Positions 49,537 through 64,000 of a stretch of DNA of 64,000 nucleotides are shown one piece after another. Position 1 is the first letter of the stretch. The number at the start of each line of letters is the position of its first letter. The position numbers and the translations under genes were made by a program. The stretch spans positions 1 to 64,000 of the forward strand of contig NZ_QHCS01000004.1 of NCBI RefSeq assembly GCF_003545875.1. Direction: 5' to 3'. The notes below the pieces were generated by a model. The model worked only from the letters and a program-made list of their open reading frames with translations. It was not told the DNA's origin and ran no database searches. Source of the DNA: Leptospira stimsonii. Its GTDB lineage: Bacteria; Spirochaetota; Leptospiria; Leptospirales; Leptospiraceae.

Positions 49537-50709
49537 TTATAAGGAAGCAAGTTTTAAGATTTCAGAATCCAGGAAGAGGATGGACTCGGGCTTCCAGGAA
49601 AAAATTCCATTTTGAAAGGTTGCCTTGTTTGCGCGTTCCAAGTCCTGAAGCGCTTTTTGGAGCACTTCTTTTTTTTGAGGAATCAGGTGATAGAAAGAAT
49701 TCATGTCAATCGGCTGAAAGAGACGAAAAAGAGAAAGGATCAATTCTTCAAAGACGTCCGGTGCGTTGTATTCAACGGAGAATTCCTTTCGTTTATAAGC
49801 TTCCACGTTTCTCGGATTGGAATACCTGCCGCCCGGAAGGAAACCGTGCGCGCCGGGACCGATTCCCAAATAATACTCCATCGTCCAATATTTCATATTG
49901 TGTCTGGATTGAAATCCGGTTTTTGAGAAATTACTTACTTCATACTGGGACATTCCAAAAAAGGAGAGGAGTGAGGGAAGTCGTTTGAGGATCTCTTCTT
50001 GGATTTCTTCCTCCGGGCCGGGAAGAATGGAATCTATTACCTTTCTTGAATATTCGGTACCTTTCTCCACGGTGAGCGCATAGAGACTGATGTGTTTTCC
50101 TCCAAAGGATAAAACTTGTTCAATGTCTTTCAGGATTTCTTCGATCGTTTGTCCTGGGATTCCGTAGATCAGATCCGCTGAAAAATTTTCGATCTGGGAA
50201 TTCTTTACCGTTTCTAAAATTGATCTGTAACGTTCCGGATCGTAGTGCCTTCCTAAGAAACGAAGTCTTTCGGGTTGAAAGCTCTGAATTCCGACCGAAA
50301 TCCGGTTGATACCCGTTTCAAAAAGAGAGATGAGAAATTCGGGTGTAATGTCCTCCGGGTTGCACTCCATCGTGATTTCGATCTGTGAACTGAAGTTAAG
50401 TTTTTGTTTTAAAAAAAGGATGAGCTCTCGAATTCGGTTGAGATCCGCGCGACTCGGGGTTCCCCCGCCGAAGAAGATCGTATCAAATTGTAAATTCTCG
50501 ATGGAGGGATGATCGGAGATTCTTCGAAGAATTTCTTCTTTGTATCTCGAAAAAAGTCCACTCTCATCGGGAATGGAAGCCTTGCCGTTTCCTACGGAGA
50601 AAAAATCACAATATTCACATTTTTGAATACAGTATGGATAGTGGATGTATATCCCCGGGATTCCGGTTTTTGTAATCAGGTTTGCCAATTCGTTTCTATT
50701 TTCTTTCAT
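49537..50709 (-). CDS. hemW: HemW-type radical SAM protein
   Basis: The 390-residue protein is a member of the HemN/HemW radical SAM family. The 4Fe-4S motif is CIQKCEYCDF (CxxxCxxC), preceded by IYIHYPY. FFGGGTPS, TMECNPE, ISVGIQSF and GRHYDPERY follow. HemW (heme chaperone) is favoured over oxygen-independent coproporphyrinogen oxidase because of its length and the lack of the extended N-terminus of true HemN. It is downstream of nagZ on the same strand, separated by a triple repeat array. Confidence 0.87.
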   Translation of the reverse strand: MKENRNELANLITKTGIPGIYIHYPYCIQKCEYCDFFSVGNGKASIPDESGLFSRYKEEILRRISDHPSIENLQFDTIFFGGGTPSRADLNRIRELILFLKQKLNFSSQIEITMECNPEDITPEFLISLFETGINRISVGIQSFQPERLRFLGRHYDPERYRSILETVKNSQIENFSADLIYGIPGQTIEEILKDIEQVLSFGGKHISLYALTVEKGTEYSRKVIDSILPGPEEEIQEEILKRLPSLLSFFGMSQYEVSNFSKTGFQSRHNMKYWTMEYYLGIGPGAHGFLPGGRYSNPRNVEAYKRKEFSVEYNAPDVFEELILSLFRLFQPIDMNSFYHLIPQKKEVLQKALQDLERANKATFQNGIFSWKPESILFLDSEILKLASL

Positions 50710-50744
50710 TTAACGAGTCGCGAAAAATTCGAATATGGAGGAAT

Positions 50745-51192
50745 TGTCGGAGTTCCGACGTTTGACCGTGAAACGTTTCGCGCCCCACCCTGAACTTGGG
50801 TGGAGGGGTGGGCGGTGGAAAGAACGAGAGACTTTTTCTCTATCACGGATTCGCACTTTTTCCAAGAAGAATTTCCCCAAAAGCGTTCTTGTCGGAGTTC
50901 CGACGTTTGACCGTGAAACGTTTCGCGCCCCACCCTGAACTTGGGTGGAGGGGCGGGCGGTGGAAAGAATGGGAGACTTTTTCTCTATCACGGATTCGCT
51001 CTTTTTCCAAGAAGAATTTCCCCAAAAGCGTTCTTGTCGGAGTTCCGACGTTTGACCGTGAAACGTTTCGCGCCCCACCCTGAACTTGGGTGGAGGGGCG
51101 GGCAGTGGAAAGAACGAGAGACTTTTTCTCTATCACGGATCGGGCTTTTTTGCAAGGAGAATTCCACGCAACTTCTCGTAGGAACTCCGACA
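50745..51192 (+). repeat. three interspersed elements in tandem, 145-bp period, sharing boundary palindromes
   Basis: Boundary palindromes lie at 50745-50760, 50890-50905, 51035-51050 (TGTCGGAGTTCCGACG each time) and, degenerate, at 51177-51192. Neighbouring units share one boundary. The unit interiors are nearly identical. Each unit has GAAACGTTTC (10-bp palindrome), the CGCCCCACCCTGAACTTGGG hairpin followed by TGGAGGGGCGGG, GAGACTTTTTCTCTATCACGG and AAGAAGAATTTCCCC. All are in forward orientation. Open frames inside are by-products of the repeat. Confidence 0.92.
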
Positions 51193-51244
51193 AGCAAGGT
51201 CTCATCTTACGAAGGCGAGGTCCTCGAAAAAAAACGATTCCTCG

Positions 51245-52981
<1,737 letters not shown>

Positions 52982-53044
52982 AGTTTGACAGGATATCAGA
53001 ACGTTGAATTCTGTAAAAACAAATTCCTCCGGAAGGTCGTTGTT

Positions 53045-53683
53045 ATGATTCGTTTTAAACTCCTACTTATAATTCTAAGTTCTTTGTGTTTTACTTCTCT
53101 CTCCGCAGATATGGAAGGTTCGCCGATCCGAGTTCTTTTTTTCGGAGACAGTCTGACCGCCGGTCTTGGCCTTCCTTCTCCGGACGAAGCCTTTCCCGGA
53201 GTCCTGGAAAAAGAACTCTTGAAACAAGGAATTTTGATAAAGTCCATCAACGCAGGTATGAGCGGGGACACGAGTTCGGGCGGTTTGTCTCGTCTGGATT
53301 GGGCACTCTCGAACAACTTCGATCTCTTCGTCCTCGAACTCGGAGCGAACGATTCCATGCGCGGAATTTCACCGGATCAAACCGAAAAGAATCTCAAAGA
53401 AATTCTTTCTCGAGTGAGAAAGAAAAATCCGAAATCAAAAATTCTTCTCATCGGGATGAAAACCTTCCCCAATCTCGGAAAAGAATATAGAAAAAAATTC
53501 GAATCTATTTTTCCAAAGATTGCAAAAGAGGAAAACCTTCCTCTCGTTCCATTTTTTTTGGACGGGGTCGCCGGAAATAAAAAACTCAATCAGAAAGACG
53601 GGATTCATCCGACTGCGGAAGGACATCGGATTCTTGCAAAAAATCTTTTGCCGTTCTTTCAAAAAATTCTAAGGAAAAGATGA
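53045..53683 (+). CDS. secreted GDSL-family esterase/lipase (TesA-type)
   Basis: An SGNH hydrolase of 212 residues. It has a signal peptide (residues 1-20, ending SLSA), block I FFGDSLTAGLGL, block II (SGDTSSGG), block III GANDSMRG and block V DGIHPTAEGH. Together these supply the Ser-Gly-Asn-His catalytic set. It resembles periplasmic TesA/arylesterases acting on acyl-CoA, lysophospholipids or aryl esters. ATG 53045 is chosen over the longer frame at 52892, because the signal peptide starts there and GGAAGG lies eight bases upstream. It is divergent from nagZ. Confidence 0.9.
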   Translation: MIRFKLLLIILSSLCFTSLSADMEGSPIRVLFFGDSLTAGLGLPSPDEAFPGVLEKELLKQGILIKSINAGMSGDTSSGGLSRLDWALSNNFDLFVLELGANDSMRGISPDQTEKNLKEILSRVRKKNPKSKILLIGMKTFPNLGKEYRKKFESIFPKIAKEENLPLVPFFLDGVAGNKKLNQKDGIHPTAEGHRILAKNLLPFFQKILRKR

Positions 53684-53745
53684 TTCTCCAAAAAGTGAGT
53701 TTACACCGGACTTTTGCCGAAAATCATGGATCTACCTGAATAATC

Positions 53746-53817
<72 letters not shown>

Positions 53818-53856
53818 TTTTCTTCTATACTCTTCTCCTCCAGGCCTATTCGAATC

Positions 53857-55826
<1,970 letters not shown>

Positions 55827-55838
55827 GGAGAAATTCCC

Positions 55839-57101
<1,263 letters not shown>

Positions 57102-58009
57102 TTCTTAATTTTCCTCGAAACGATTCCAACAGGAGGAGGCAGTGGACCCTCTTGAAGGAACGAGGTGAATTCACTTTCTTGCGGCCTGGCTATTTTGTGC
57201 TTTTCGGCCTTTGTTTTTTTCAGAGTAATCATTTGAACTCCGAAAAGTCTGTAGGAACTACGAATCTTCCGTAAAACACTCGTCGGCCCCACCCTAGTTT
57301 TGGGTGGAAGGGTTGATGAGCGACTCATAGGGAGCGAATCATTGAGTTTCGGTGGTGGGAAAATTCGGGAGATTTTCCTGTATCACAAAATTTTAATTTT
57401 GCAAACCAAAAACTGACCTTTTTTTTGTGGGAAGTCCGACCGAAAATTGCCCTTAGTACCTTTGGTGTCATTCTTTGCCTCGTCTCACTCTTTACACCAT
57501 AGAAATGCGGATTTCTTTAAAAAGGATTTTACAAAGCCGAAAACTTGTTTTCCTTCCTTTCAATTCCGGGATTGCAAGATCACAAGATAAAACGTTCTAA
57601 GGAAACGCTCTTCTATAAAGAAGATTTAAATCCTTTTGATCGTCTCGTTATAGAAACCATTGTTTTTAATTGAAAACTAATGCATGAGAAAATGCAAATG
57701 TTCTAATTTATTGCTTCGTGTCTGTCTTATTGAAAAAATGGATTCGTTTTAAATGGAAATTTTTCGATTCGGTTTTTTGCGGCCACTTTGTGTGGATCGC
57801 TCTTGGGAAGAGCGGATACAAATCGAGTAGGCTTTGTCATCGTCGATAGACGCGAGCAACGATGTAATGAGTTCGGTTGAAAGAATAATTCTACCGGTGA
57901 AAAATTCTGGAAGAGGTTTTGCCAAACTTGGACAAAGTTTGCTTCCGACAACTCGCGATTTCCGTTTGTAGAAAACCGCGGGTTGTCGAAGGAGAATGCG
58001 AAAAGAAGA
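57102..58009. other. 908-bp intergenic region after clpX
   Basis: No credible gene. It contains one longer interspersed element (57250-57441) and an AT-rich tail. The 3' ends of clpX and the Pit gene are convergent here. The last bases before the Pit stop form AAAAGAAG-taat-CTTCTTTT on the minus strand, a possible weak terminator. Confidence 0.7.
57250..57441 (+). repeat. interspersed palindromic element, long variant (192 bp)
   Basis: Bounded by degenerate motifs TGTAGGAACTACGAAT (57250-57265) and TGTGGGAAGTCCGACC (57426-57441). The GC hairpin (GGCCCCACCCTAGTTTTGGGTGG) is 34 bp from the left end, as in other copies. About 34 extra bases follow it, holding a near-direct repeat (GAGCGACTCAT, then GAGCGAATCAT). 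Confidence 0.7.
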
Positions 58010-60298
58010 TTACTTCTTCTTTTTCTTTTCTTCCGCTTTGGATGCGAGAAGGGATTTACCTTGTAATTCCAACTTTTTCTTTTCCGCCCAAGGAATTGCG
58101 ACGCTCAATTGTTCCGCAAGAGAAAGAAGATTCTCGTTGATGTCGATGAGTTCGTCGATGATCACAAAATAAGAGACACTGGATTTCAGTTTGCTGTCTC
58201 CCTTTTTGATCCGTTTCATTTGGCTTTTGTAGATGTTTTGTTTTGCCTTTTCGAGATTCTTTGTCTTCTTCTCCGATCTAGCTTTTTCCAAAAGATCGGG
58301 AAACTTATCCGAGTCCGCAAGAAGTTCCATCAGGTTGGTCGCCTGTTTTCTGAGCTCTTTCACTTCTTCCTTTTCGTCTTTGGAAACCTCGTGGAAAGAA
58401 TTGATTCCGTTCGAAGAAGTCCTCAAAATATTCCAAATACTTTCCGTGATTCTATCCAAATGATTGATCGAATCCGTAATCGGATGAATAGAAGCCAAGT
58501 CCTCTTCTTCGAGATGTTTGTTGGCGATCGATAAAAAGCTGGAAAGAGAATTCTCTCTCATCTTCTTTAAGTCTTTTAGAAGTTTCTGAGTTTGTCTGAA
58601 GTTCTTTTTCTTTCCGTTTACGTAACCTGCGCATGCATTGTTGAGCGCCTTTCTTGCAACACTCAAGCTCGCAAGCATGGAAGAGATGGTTCTGGAAAGC
58701 GCCCTCTCGGGGTGTTTTCTGAGAGTGATGAGTTTTTCAAGATTTTCGTCGTAGGTGTCTTGGCGTTTTTTGTGGATTCTTGCAAAAAGAAAGATCAAAA
58801 GACCGGCGGCGATTACAAGAACGAAGACCGAAGAAAAACCGAATAGATAAAGAATCGAACCGATGATCGCCGCCGTTGTGGATGCGATGATCGCGGTAAA
58901 AAACCAGCCGCCGACTACGGTGAGAACTCCGCTCACACGATTGACCGAATTCTCCTTGTTCCAAGCGCCGTCTGTCAAAGAAGTTCCCATCGCGACCATG
59001 AAGGTTACGAATGTCGTGGAAAGAGGAAGTTTGTAAAGGGTTCCGATCAGAATCAAGGCGCTCGCGATCTGGATGTTCACGGAAGCTCGAAGCAAGTCGA
59101 ATGCTTCCGTTTCATGAACTTTCACGATTTCTAATGTGTTTCTGTTTTCAAAACGTTTTCCGATAAAGTTTCTCACGCTGGAAGGAAGAATCGCCTTGAT
59201 CGGAAGATAAATTCCAAGAGCGATCTGGACAAAAACGCGCGCCACCAAACTTGTGTTAAACGCTTCTAAGGTTTCTCCTTGAGAACCCAAGGTGACTTCC
59301 GTTTGTGTAACCGATTCCGCCTTTCTGGAAAACCAAAGAGGGAAAAGCATCACACAAGCCGCTCCCAGAAGAATAAAGCTCGGAGTCGCCACATTCCCCG
59401 CAAGACCGGTCGCCAGAGCGCTCGCATCTCCGCCTTGTTGAATCAAAGTCCAAGTCGTAAAACTCGCGAGAGGAACTCCGATGAAATTCACCAAGTCGTT
59501 GCTTGCAAACGCCATCGCAAGAGAACCGGTTCCCACCAAAACGAGGAATTTTAGAATATTCCATTCAAATAATACGAGAACTTGAAAGAGGATGGAAAAC
59601 CCGGCGAAACTGATCAGGAGGATATTCGTAAAATTATCGTTTAAAAATTTGCCCATCTCAGGGGTGATCAGCGCGGATCCTTTCATCGCAGTTAAGAGCG
59701 TAAAAAAGATCACGGTCGTAACGGAAAGCCCTCCGAAAAGACCACCGAAGTATTTCATCGATCGTTTCAAATCGAAAGAGAAAATAAATCGAAAGAAGAA
59801 TTGTAAAATCATCCCGGAAAAGAAGGCCACGATCACGCTCGTCACGATCCCGAAGATGATCTTTAATGCGCTTTCCGAATTGATGATCTGGAAGGCTCCG
59901 TTCAAGGTTCCGGTTTTTAGGAATGCGATGGCAAGAGCCGCTCCCAAGAGTTCAAACACAAGAGATACGGTCGTAGAAGTCGGTAGTCCCAAGGTGTTGT
60001 AGAGATCCAAGAGTACGATATCCGTCAACATGACCGCAAGGAATAAGAACATCAGGTCTTGGAGCGCGAAACCGCCAGGATGAAAGATTCCTTTTCTTGC
60101 AACTTCCATCATTCCGCTGGAAGAGAGTGCGCCCAAGATGATCCCGATTCCGGCGACGACAAGAATGATTCTTTTCGAAGAAGCCTTGGAACCGACGGCT
60201 GAGTTTGTGAAGTTTACGGCATCGTTCGAAACCCCGACTAAGAGGTCGCCGACGCCGAGGATGGCCATAAGAATTACGATGATGAGGAAAAAGTCCAT
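58010..60298 (-). CDS. Pit-family phosphate transporter with PhoU-like C-terminal domain
   Basis: The 762-residue protein has two Pit halves with about ten or more membrane spans. The twin signatures read GVSNDAVNFTNSAVGSKA (near residue 23) and MAFASNDLVNFIGVPLA (near 265), matching the GANDxxNAxG pattern. The second half continues to about residue 510. A cytoplasmic helical domain of about 240 residues follows (RTISSMLASLSVARKALNNA and later), similar to PhoU/DUF47 regulators of phosphate uptake. The tail is a poly-lysine run. It is downstream of the SrkA-like gene on the same strand. Confidence 0.87.
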   Translation of the reverse strand: MDFFLIIVILMAILGVGDLLVGVSNDAVNFTNSAVGSKASSKRIILVVAGIGIILGALSSSGMMEVARKGIFHPGGFALQDLMFLFLAVMLTDIVLLDLYNTLGLPTSTTVSLVFELLGAALAIAFLKTGTLNGAFQIINSESALKIIFGIVTSVIVAFFSGMILQFFFRFIFSFDLKRSMKYFGGLFGGLSVTTVIFFTLLTAMKGSALITPEMGKFLNDNFTNILLISFAGFSILFQVLVLFEWNILKFLVLVGTGSLAMAFASNDLVNFIGVPLASFTTWTLIQQGGDASALATGLAGNVATPSFILLGAACVMLFPLWFSRKAESVTQTEVTLGSQGETLEAFNTSLVARVFVQIALGIYLPIKAILPSSVRNFIGKRFENRNTLEIVKVHETEAFDLLRASVNIQIASALILIGTLYKLPLSTTFVTFMVAMGTSLTDGAWNKENSVNRVSGVLTVVGGWFFTAIIASTTAAIIGSILYLFGFSSVFVLVIAAGLLIFLFARIHKKRQDTYDENLEKLITLRKHPERALSRTISSMLASLSVARKALNNACAGYVNGKKKNFRQTQKLLKDLKKMRENSLSSFLSIANKHLEEEDLASIHPITDSINHLDRITESIWNILRTSSNGINSFHEVSKDEKEEVKELRKQATNLMELLADSDKFPDLLEKARSEKKTKNLEKAKQNIYKSQMKRIKKGDSKLKSSVSYFVIIDELIDINENLLSLAEQLSVAIPWAEKKKLELQGKSLLASKAEEKKKKK

Positions 60299-60457
60299 GA
60301 AACGCTTCCGTTTATTGTTTAGTAGAATCTACAGTTTTCGCATTAAATCTTGAATATCGAGTTCTTTTTTAGTCTTTTCTATAGGGGAAGTCGGACAACT
60401 GAAATTTTGTCCCAGACCCAATTGTGATTATTACTTTTCGGTTACAAAAGCAATCGG

Positions 60458-61504
60458 TTAATCTTCGAGGTCCCAAAAAAAATCCTTGTTTGTCAGCTCT
60501 TCTTCCTTTGGTTGCGAATCCGTAACGGAAAAGAAATGTTTGTCCCCTAAGGAACCCTGGATGAGTTTGTATTGTTCTTTCAGTTCGAGGGTCTCTTTTT
60601 CCCAGTATTCGTTTCCGATAAAGTGAGGGAATGCCGTAGGAAAGGAAGGGTCGGCTTCAAAACGGTTGGAAATCCAGGCCGAATAGTGGATAAATCGCAT
60701 CGCTCTGAGTATTTCGATCAATTCAAACCAACGATCGTCGAAATCACGAAATTCTCGATAGCCGGCAACGAGGTGTTCTCTTTCATCGATTCCTTCTCGT
60801 CCTCGGGAAAGAAGCATCCAAAAATCCTGAACCGCCGGACCACAAAGGGAATCGTCGAAGTCCACAAAAAACCAACCTTCTTTTCCGTGCAGAAGATTTC
60901 CCTTATGACAATCTCCATGAATTCGGAGCATCGGGACCGATTCGATTTTTTCTTGGAAAAGATCGAAGATTCGTAAGGCGGTTTCCTGATATTCTTTTTT
61001 GCAACTCGAAGGAATCCAATTTCCTTGGGTCAAAAGTTCTAAGGGAGTTGTCCCATAGGTGTTTGAATCCAAGGTGATTCTGTGCTTTAAGGTTTTGGAC
61101 TGACCGACGTTGTGGATTCTTCCCAAAAGCCTTCCGAGAATTCTTAGATTTTCCGAACTCAGTTCGTCCGGAGAACGGCCGCCGACCCGAGGCCAAAAAG
61201 AATAAAAGATCTCATCCTGAAAACAAGCCAGGCTCGTTCCATCCGGAAACGGAAGTGGGGCGCAAACAGGGATCTCTTCCTCTTTCAGATCCAAGAGAAA
61301 TTGGTGTTCTTCCAAGATTTGTTCCCGAGTCCATCTCCCTGGCCTGTAGAATTTTGAAATGATATGAGTTCCGTCTTCCAATCGAAGATCAAAGACCCGG
61401 TTCTCCAAACTGTTCAGCGCCATACAATGTCCGGAAGGTTCATAGCCCGCCTTTTCGATTAAGGTAAGAATTTCGCCCGGATTGAGTTGAAAAAAATCGG
61501 CCAT
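60458..61504 (-). CDS. SrkA/YihE-type protein kinase (APH fold)
   Basis: The 348-residue protein is of the aminoglycoside-phosphotransferase fold, close to stress response kinase A (YihE, RdoA). Motifs are the start region LNSLENRVFDLRLEDGT, IISKFYRPGRW for the ATP-binding lysine, HGDCHKGNLL (catalytic Asp) and FVDFDDSLCGPAVQDFWMLL (metal-binding Asp). SrkA counters stress-induced cell death in E. coli. ATG 61504 is chosen; a start at 61678 would add 58 residues of low-similarity sequence. It is divergent from the RRM gene. Confidence 0.85.
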   Translation of the reverse strand: MADFFQLNPGEILTLIEKAGYEPSGHCMALNSLENRVFDLRLEDGTHIISKFYRPGRWTREQILEEHQFLLDLKEEEIPVCAPLPFPDGTSLACFQDEIFYSFWPRVGGRSPDELSSENLRILGRLLGRIHNVGQSKTLKHRITLDSNTYGTTPLELLTQGNWIPSSCKKEYQETALRIFDLFQEKIESVPMLRIHGDCHKGNLLHGKEGWFFVDFDDSLCGPAVQDFWMLLSRGREGIDEREHLVAGYREFRDFDDRWFELIEILRAMRFIHYSAWISNRFEADPSFPTAFPHFIGNEYWEKETLELKEQYKLIQGSLGDKHFFSVTDSQPKEEELTNKDFFWDLED

Positions 61505-61687
61505 TCCTTTCCAGGATTCTCGTTTCCGATCTACTTCCAAGACAAAAACGCAGGATTCTCTTTTGTTCCCGATTTTGCTCCGAATCGGAAATTCGGTTCT
61601 TGGAATCTTGTGAAGAACTCGAGAGTTTTGTGTATTCTCATTCTGGAATTTGGTTTTCAATAGAATTGGATTTTGCAAATTGATTCC

Positions 61688-62454
<767 letters not shown>

Positions 62455-62572
62455 ACATTCTATCGTTTTGAAACAGATTTTACCGGGTTCTGACGTTAGA
62501 TTCTAACTCGTTTCCGGTTCTAATCTTTCATAGAAGGGGGAGCTTTTCCAAACTGTGAACGCTTAGAATCGG

Positions 62573-63688
62573 ATGTCCTACAATTTTTTTGAACTTTCCC
62601 CGGTTCCGGCCTGCATCTTAGAGCCATCCCTTTTGATCAAAAAGGCGAATTCCGCGTTTTGTAGAACCTCCGGTTTTTCCAAAGAAGAATTGGAAGATCG
62701 TCAATATTGGGGTTCCATTTGCGACTTTAAGAATCAAATCCCGGATTTCTCGGATCCTTCCCTCTGGCCGGATCTCAAACTTTTAGAAAACAATCCAAAT
62801 TATGAAATTGGAATTCTCGCGAAGGACGGTTCACAAAAGGAATATTCCGTTTCTTTTGCATTCGATCTAGAAGAACTTCAAATCTTCGCTTATCTGGAAC
62901 CGTCTCATTCTTCTGTAGGATCTCTTTCTCAAGAGAATTCTTCTGAAACGTTCAGTACCGGTCTCGAAAAACCAAGTGATTCTTGGGTTCAAAGACAAAA
63001 ACTGGAAGCGATCGGAACTCTTTCCGCCGGAGTGGCGCACGAAATCAACAATCCTCTGATGGGCGTGATCAACTACGCAGAAATGGTCTTTAACGGAATC
63101 GAAACGGGAAACCCACTTCGAAAATACGCGGGAATCATCTTACAAGAAAGCAATCGAATTTCCGAAATCGTTCGAGACATGCTTACCTTCACACGTCTGG
63201 AAAAAGAAGAAGCGAAAATTCACGATCTCACTTCTATTTTCTGTTGTACCTTTGGACTTTTGAAGAATAGCTTTCGTAAGTCGGGAATCGCAACTTTAGT
63301 TCCCGATTTAGAAACGCCGGTCTACGCGGTTTGTTCCGCCGGACGGCTCAGACAAGTTTATCTCAATCTTCTAACCAACGCAAAAGACGCGATCGAAAGT
63401 AATCCGGATTCTTCTCGGGAAAAAATTCTCCGTGTCTCTTGGATCCCCATCGATAAAGGAAATAGAAAGTTTATACGAACGATCGTGGAGGATTCCGGGG
63501 TGGGAATACCGGAAGAAAACAGACATAAACTCTTCGATCCATTCTATACGACCAAAGAGATCGGAAAAGGAACTGGACTCGGTCTTACCGTTTCCTACAA
63601 CCTGGTTCGGGAAATGGGCGGAGAACTTTCCTTTGAATCCGAAAAGGGTTCGACTCGCTTTTACGTGGATCTTCCCGAATCTTTCTGA
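62573..63688 (+). CDS. PAS-domain sensor histidine kinase
   Basis: The 371-residue kinase has an N-terminal PAS-like domain (about residues 5-110) and no membrane span, so it senses a cytoplasmic signal. The H-box is GVAHEINNPL, with His156. N-box LLTNAKDAI, G1 DSGVGIP, F-box FDPFYTTK and G2 GTGLGL follow. The AHEINNPL H-box places it with NtrB-like kinases. Its partner is not visible; the next gene also starts with a PAS domain. The ribosome binding site is weak. Confidence 0.9.
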   Translation: MSYNFFELSPVPACILEPSLLIKKANSAFCRTSGFSKEELEDRQYWGSICDFKNQIPDFSDPSLWPDLKLLENNPNYEIGILAKDGSQKEYSVSFAFDLEELQIFAYLEPSHSSVGSLSQENSSETFSTGLEKPSDSWVQRQKLEAIGTLSAGVAHEINNPLMGVINYAEMVFNGIETGNPLRKYAGIILQESNRISEIVRDMLTFTRLEKEEAKIHDLTSIFCCTFGLLKNSFRKSGIATLVPDLETPVYAVCSAGRLRQVYLNLLTNAKDAIESNPDSSREKILRVSWIPIDKGNRKFIRTIVEDSGVGIPEENRHKLFDPFYTTKEIGKGTGLGLTVSYNLVREMGGELSFESEKGSTRFYVDLPESF

Positions 63689-63747
63689 AAGATTCTTGAC
63701 TTTACAAAAGGTGGACTCCATTCTTATAGACTCTCTTCCGACACGCT

Positions 63748-64000
63748 ATGACAGGTTCCACGAGTTTCGAACAGAAAAGTTACGACCCCGAGGAACGCTA
63801 TTCACTCTTATTTCATTCCGCGATCGACGCGATCGTTTCCTTAGACAAAGAGTTTCGTGTTTTTTTGATCAATCCTGCGGCGGAGGATATGTCCGGTTAT
63901 CTCGCTTCCGAATTGATGGGAAAGACGATCGAACATCAGTTTCCGCTTCGGATTCGAAATCGTTTTTATAGAATTCTCAAAAACGTCGCAAAACTTCCCG
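63748..64000 (+). CDS. PAS-domain signalling protein, truncated by the window end
   Basis: The frame opens at ATG 63748 and runs off the right edge after 84 codons. The visible part is a typical PAS start: RYSLLFHSAIDAIVSLDKEF, then NPAAEDMSGYLASELMGKTIE. It follows the histidine kinase gene after 59 bp on the same strand, so the pair may act together. The output domain lies outside the window. Confidence 0.8.
   Translation, partial: MTGSTSFEQKSYDPEERYSLLFHSAIDAIVSLDKEFRVFLINPAAEDMSGYLASELMGKTIEHQFPLRIRNRFYRILKNVAKLP

Noticed and set aside
50745..51192. Possible CRISPR array
   Set aside because: The units are continuous and nearly identical, with no unique spacers and no cas genes nearby.

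Overview
The window looks like a chromosomal segment of a Leptospira species. Evidence: the spirochaete-type flagellar operons (fliY-fliO-fliP-fliQ-fliR-flhB-flhA-flhF-flhG-fliA and fliF-fliG-fliH / fliI-fliJ-flbB), the FlbB periplasmic collar protein, short Leptospira-style lipobox and signal sequences, and many AT-rich intergenic stretches carrying palindromic repeats. By eye the GC content is higher than in L. interrogans. I cannot name the species.

Layout. 1-3.7 kb: a 47-bp tandem repeat, a probable outer-membrane protein, a fusion of an alanine/sodium-symporter-like membrane domain to phosphatidylserine decarboxylase, and a DUF971 protein. 3.8-19.4 kb (+ strand): a long motility operon. 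It encodes the switch protein FliY, the export gate FliOPQR-FlhBA, the polar placement pair FlhF/FlhG, sigma-28, and then an unusual tail: a Jag_N-FapA (DUF342) protein, an unknown protein, a SwrB-like membrane protein, a RemA-like regulator and guanylate kinase, which seems to start at CTG. 19.6-27.8 kb (mostly - strand): the second motility cluster, running fliF-fliG-fliH, a strong terminator, a repeat-filled gap, then fliI-fliJ-small overlapping gene-flbB-secreted protein. 28.7-36.5 kb (- strand): a compact six-gene run, ubiB-like kinase, feoA, feoB, an LtaS-type alkaline phosphatase-superfamily enzyme, a NeuB-type sugar-acid synthase and an M23 peptidase. 36.6-46 kb: an XPB-like wing protein without a helicase, a lipoprotein, a multi-membrane-span chemoreceptor, a metallophosphoesterase and a TPR protein. 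46.5-57.1 kb: ilvB-ilvN, hemW, nagZ-type GH3, a GDSL esterase, tRNA-Gly(GCC) and tig-clpP-clpX. 58-64 kb: a Pit phosphate transporter with a PhoU-like tail, an SrkA-type kinase, an RRM protein with an FKBP isomerase, a PAS histidine kinase, and the start of another PAS protein that runs off the end.

The most striking unexplained structure is a family of about 160-bp interspersed elements. I count eight copies: 7623, 7830, 19418 (reversed), 23479, 23741 (reversed), three in tandem from 50745, and a ninth, longer variant at 57250 (so nine counting the variant). Each is bounded by a 16-bp imperfect palindrome of the form TGTnGGArytCCnACA and has a GC-rich hairpin about 34 bp from one end. One copy supplies the Shine-Dalgarno sequence and the first base of the only usable start codon of flhB. 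Two copies in opposite orientation sit in the gap that separates fliH from fliI. They look like a MITE/REP-like family, with no transposase in the window.

All identifications come from reading the sequence and remembered family motifs. No alignment, structure prediction or database search was run.
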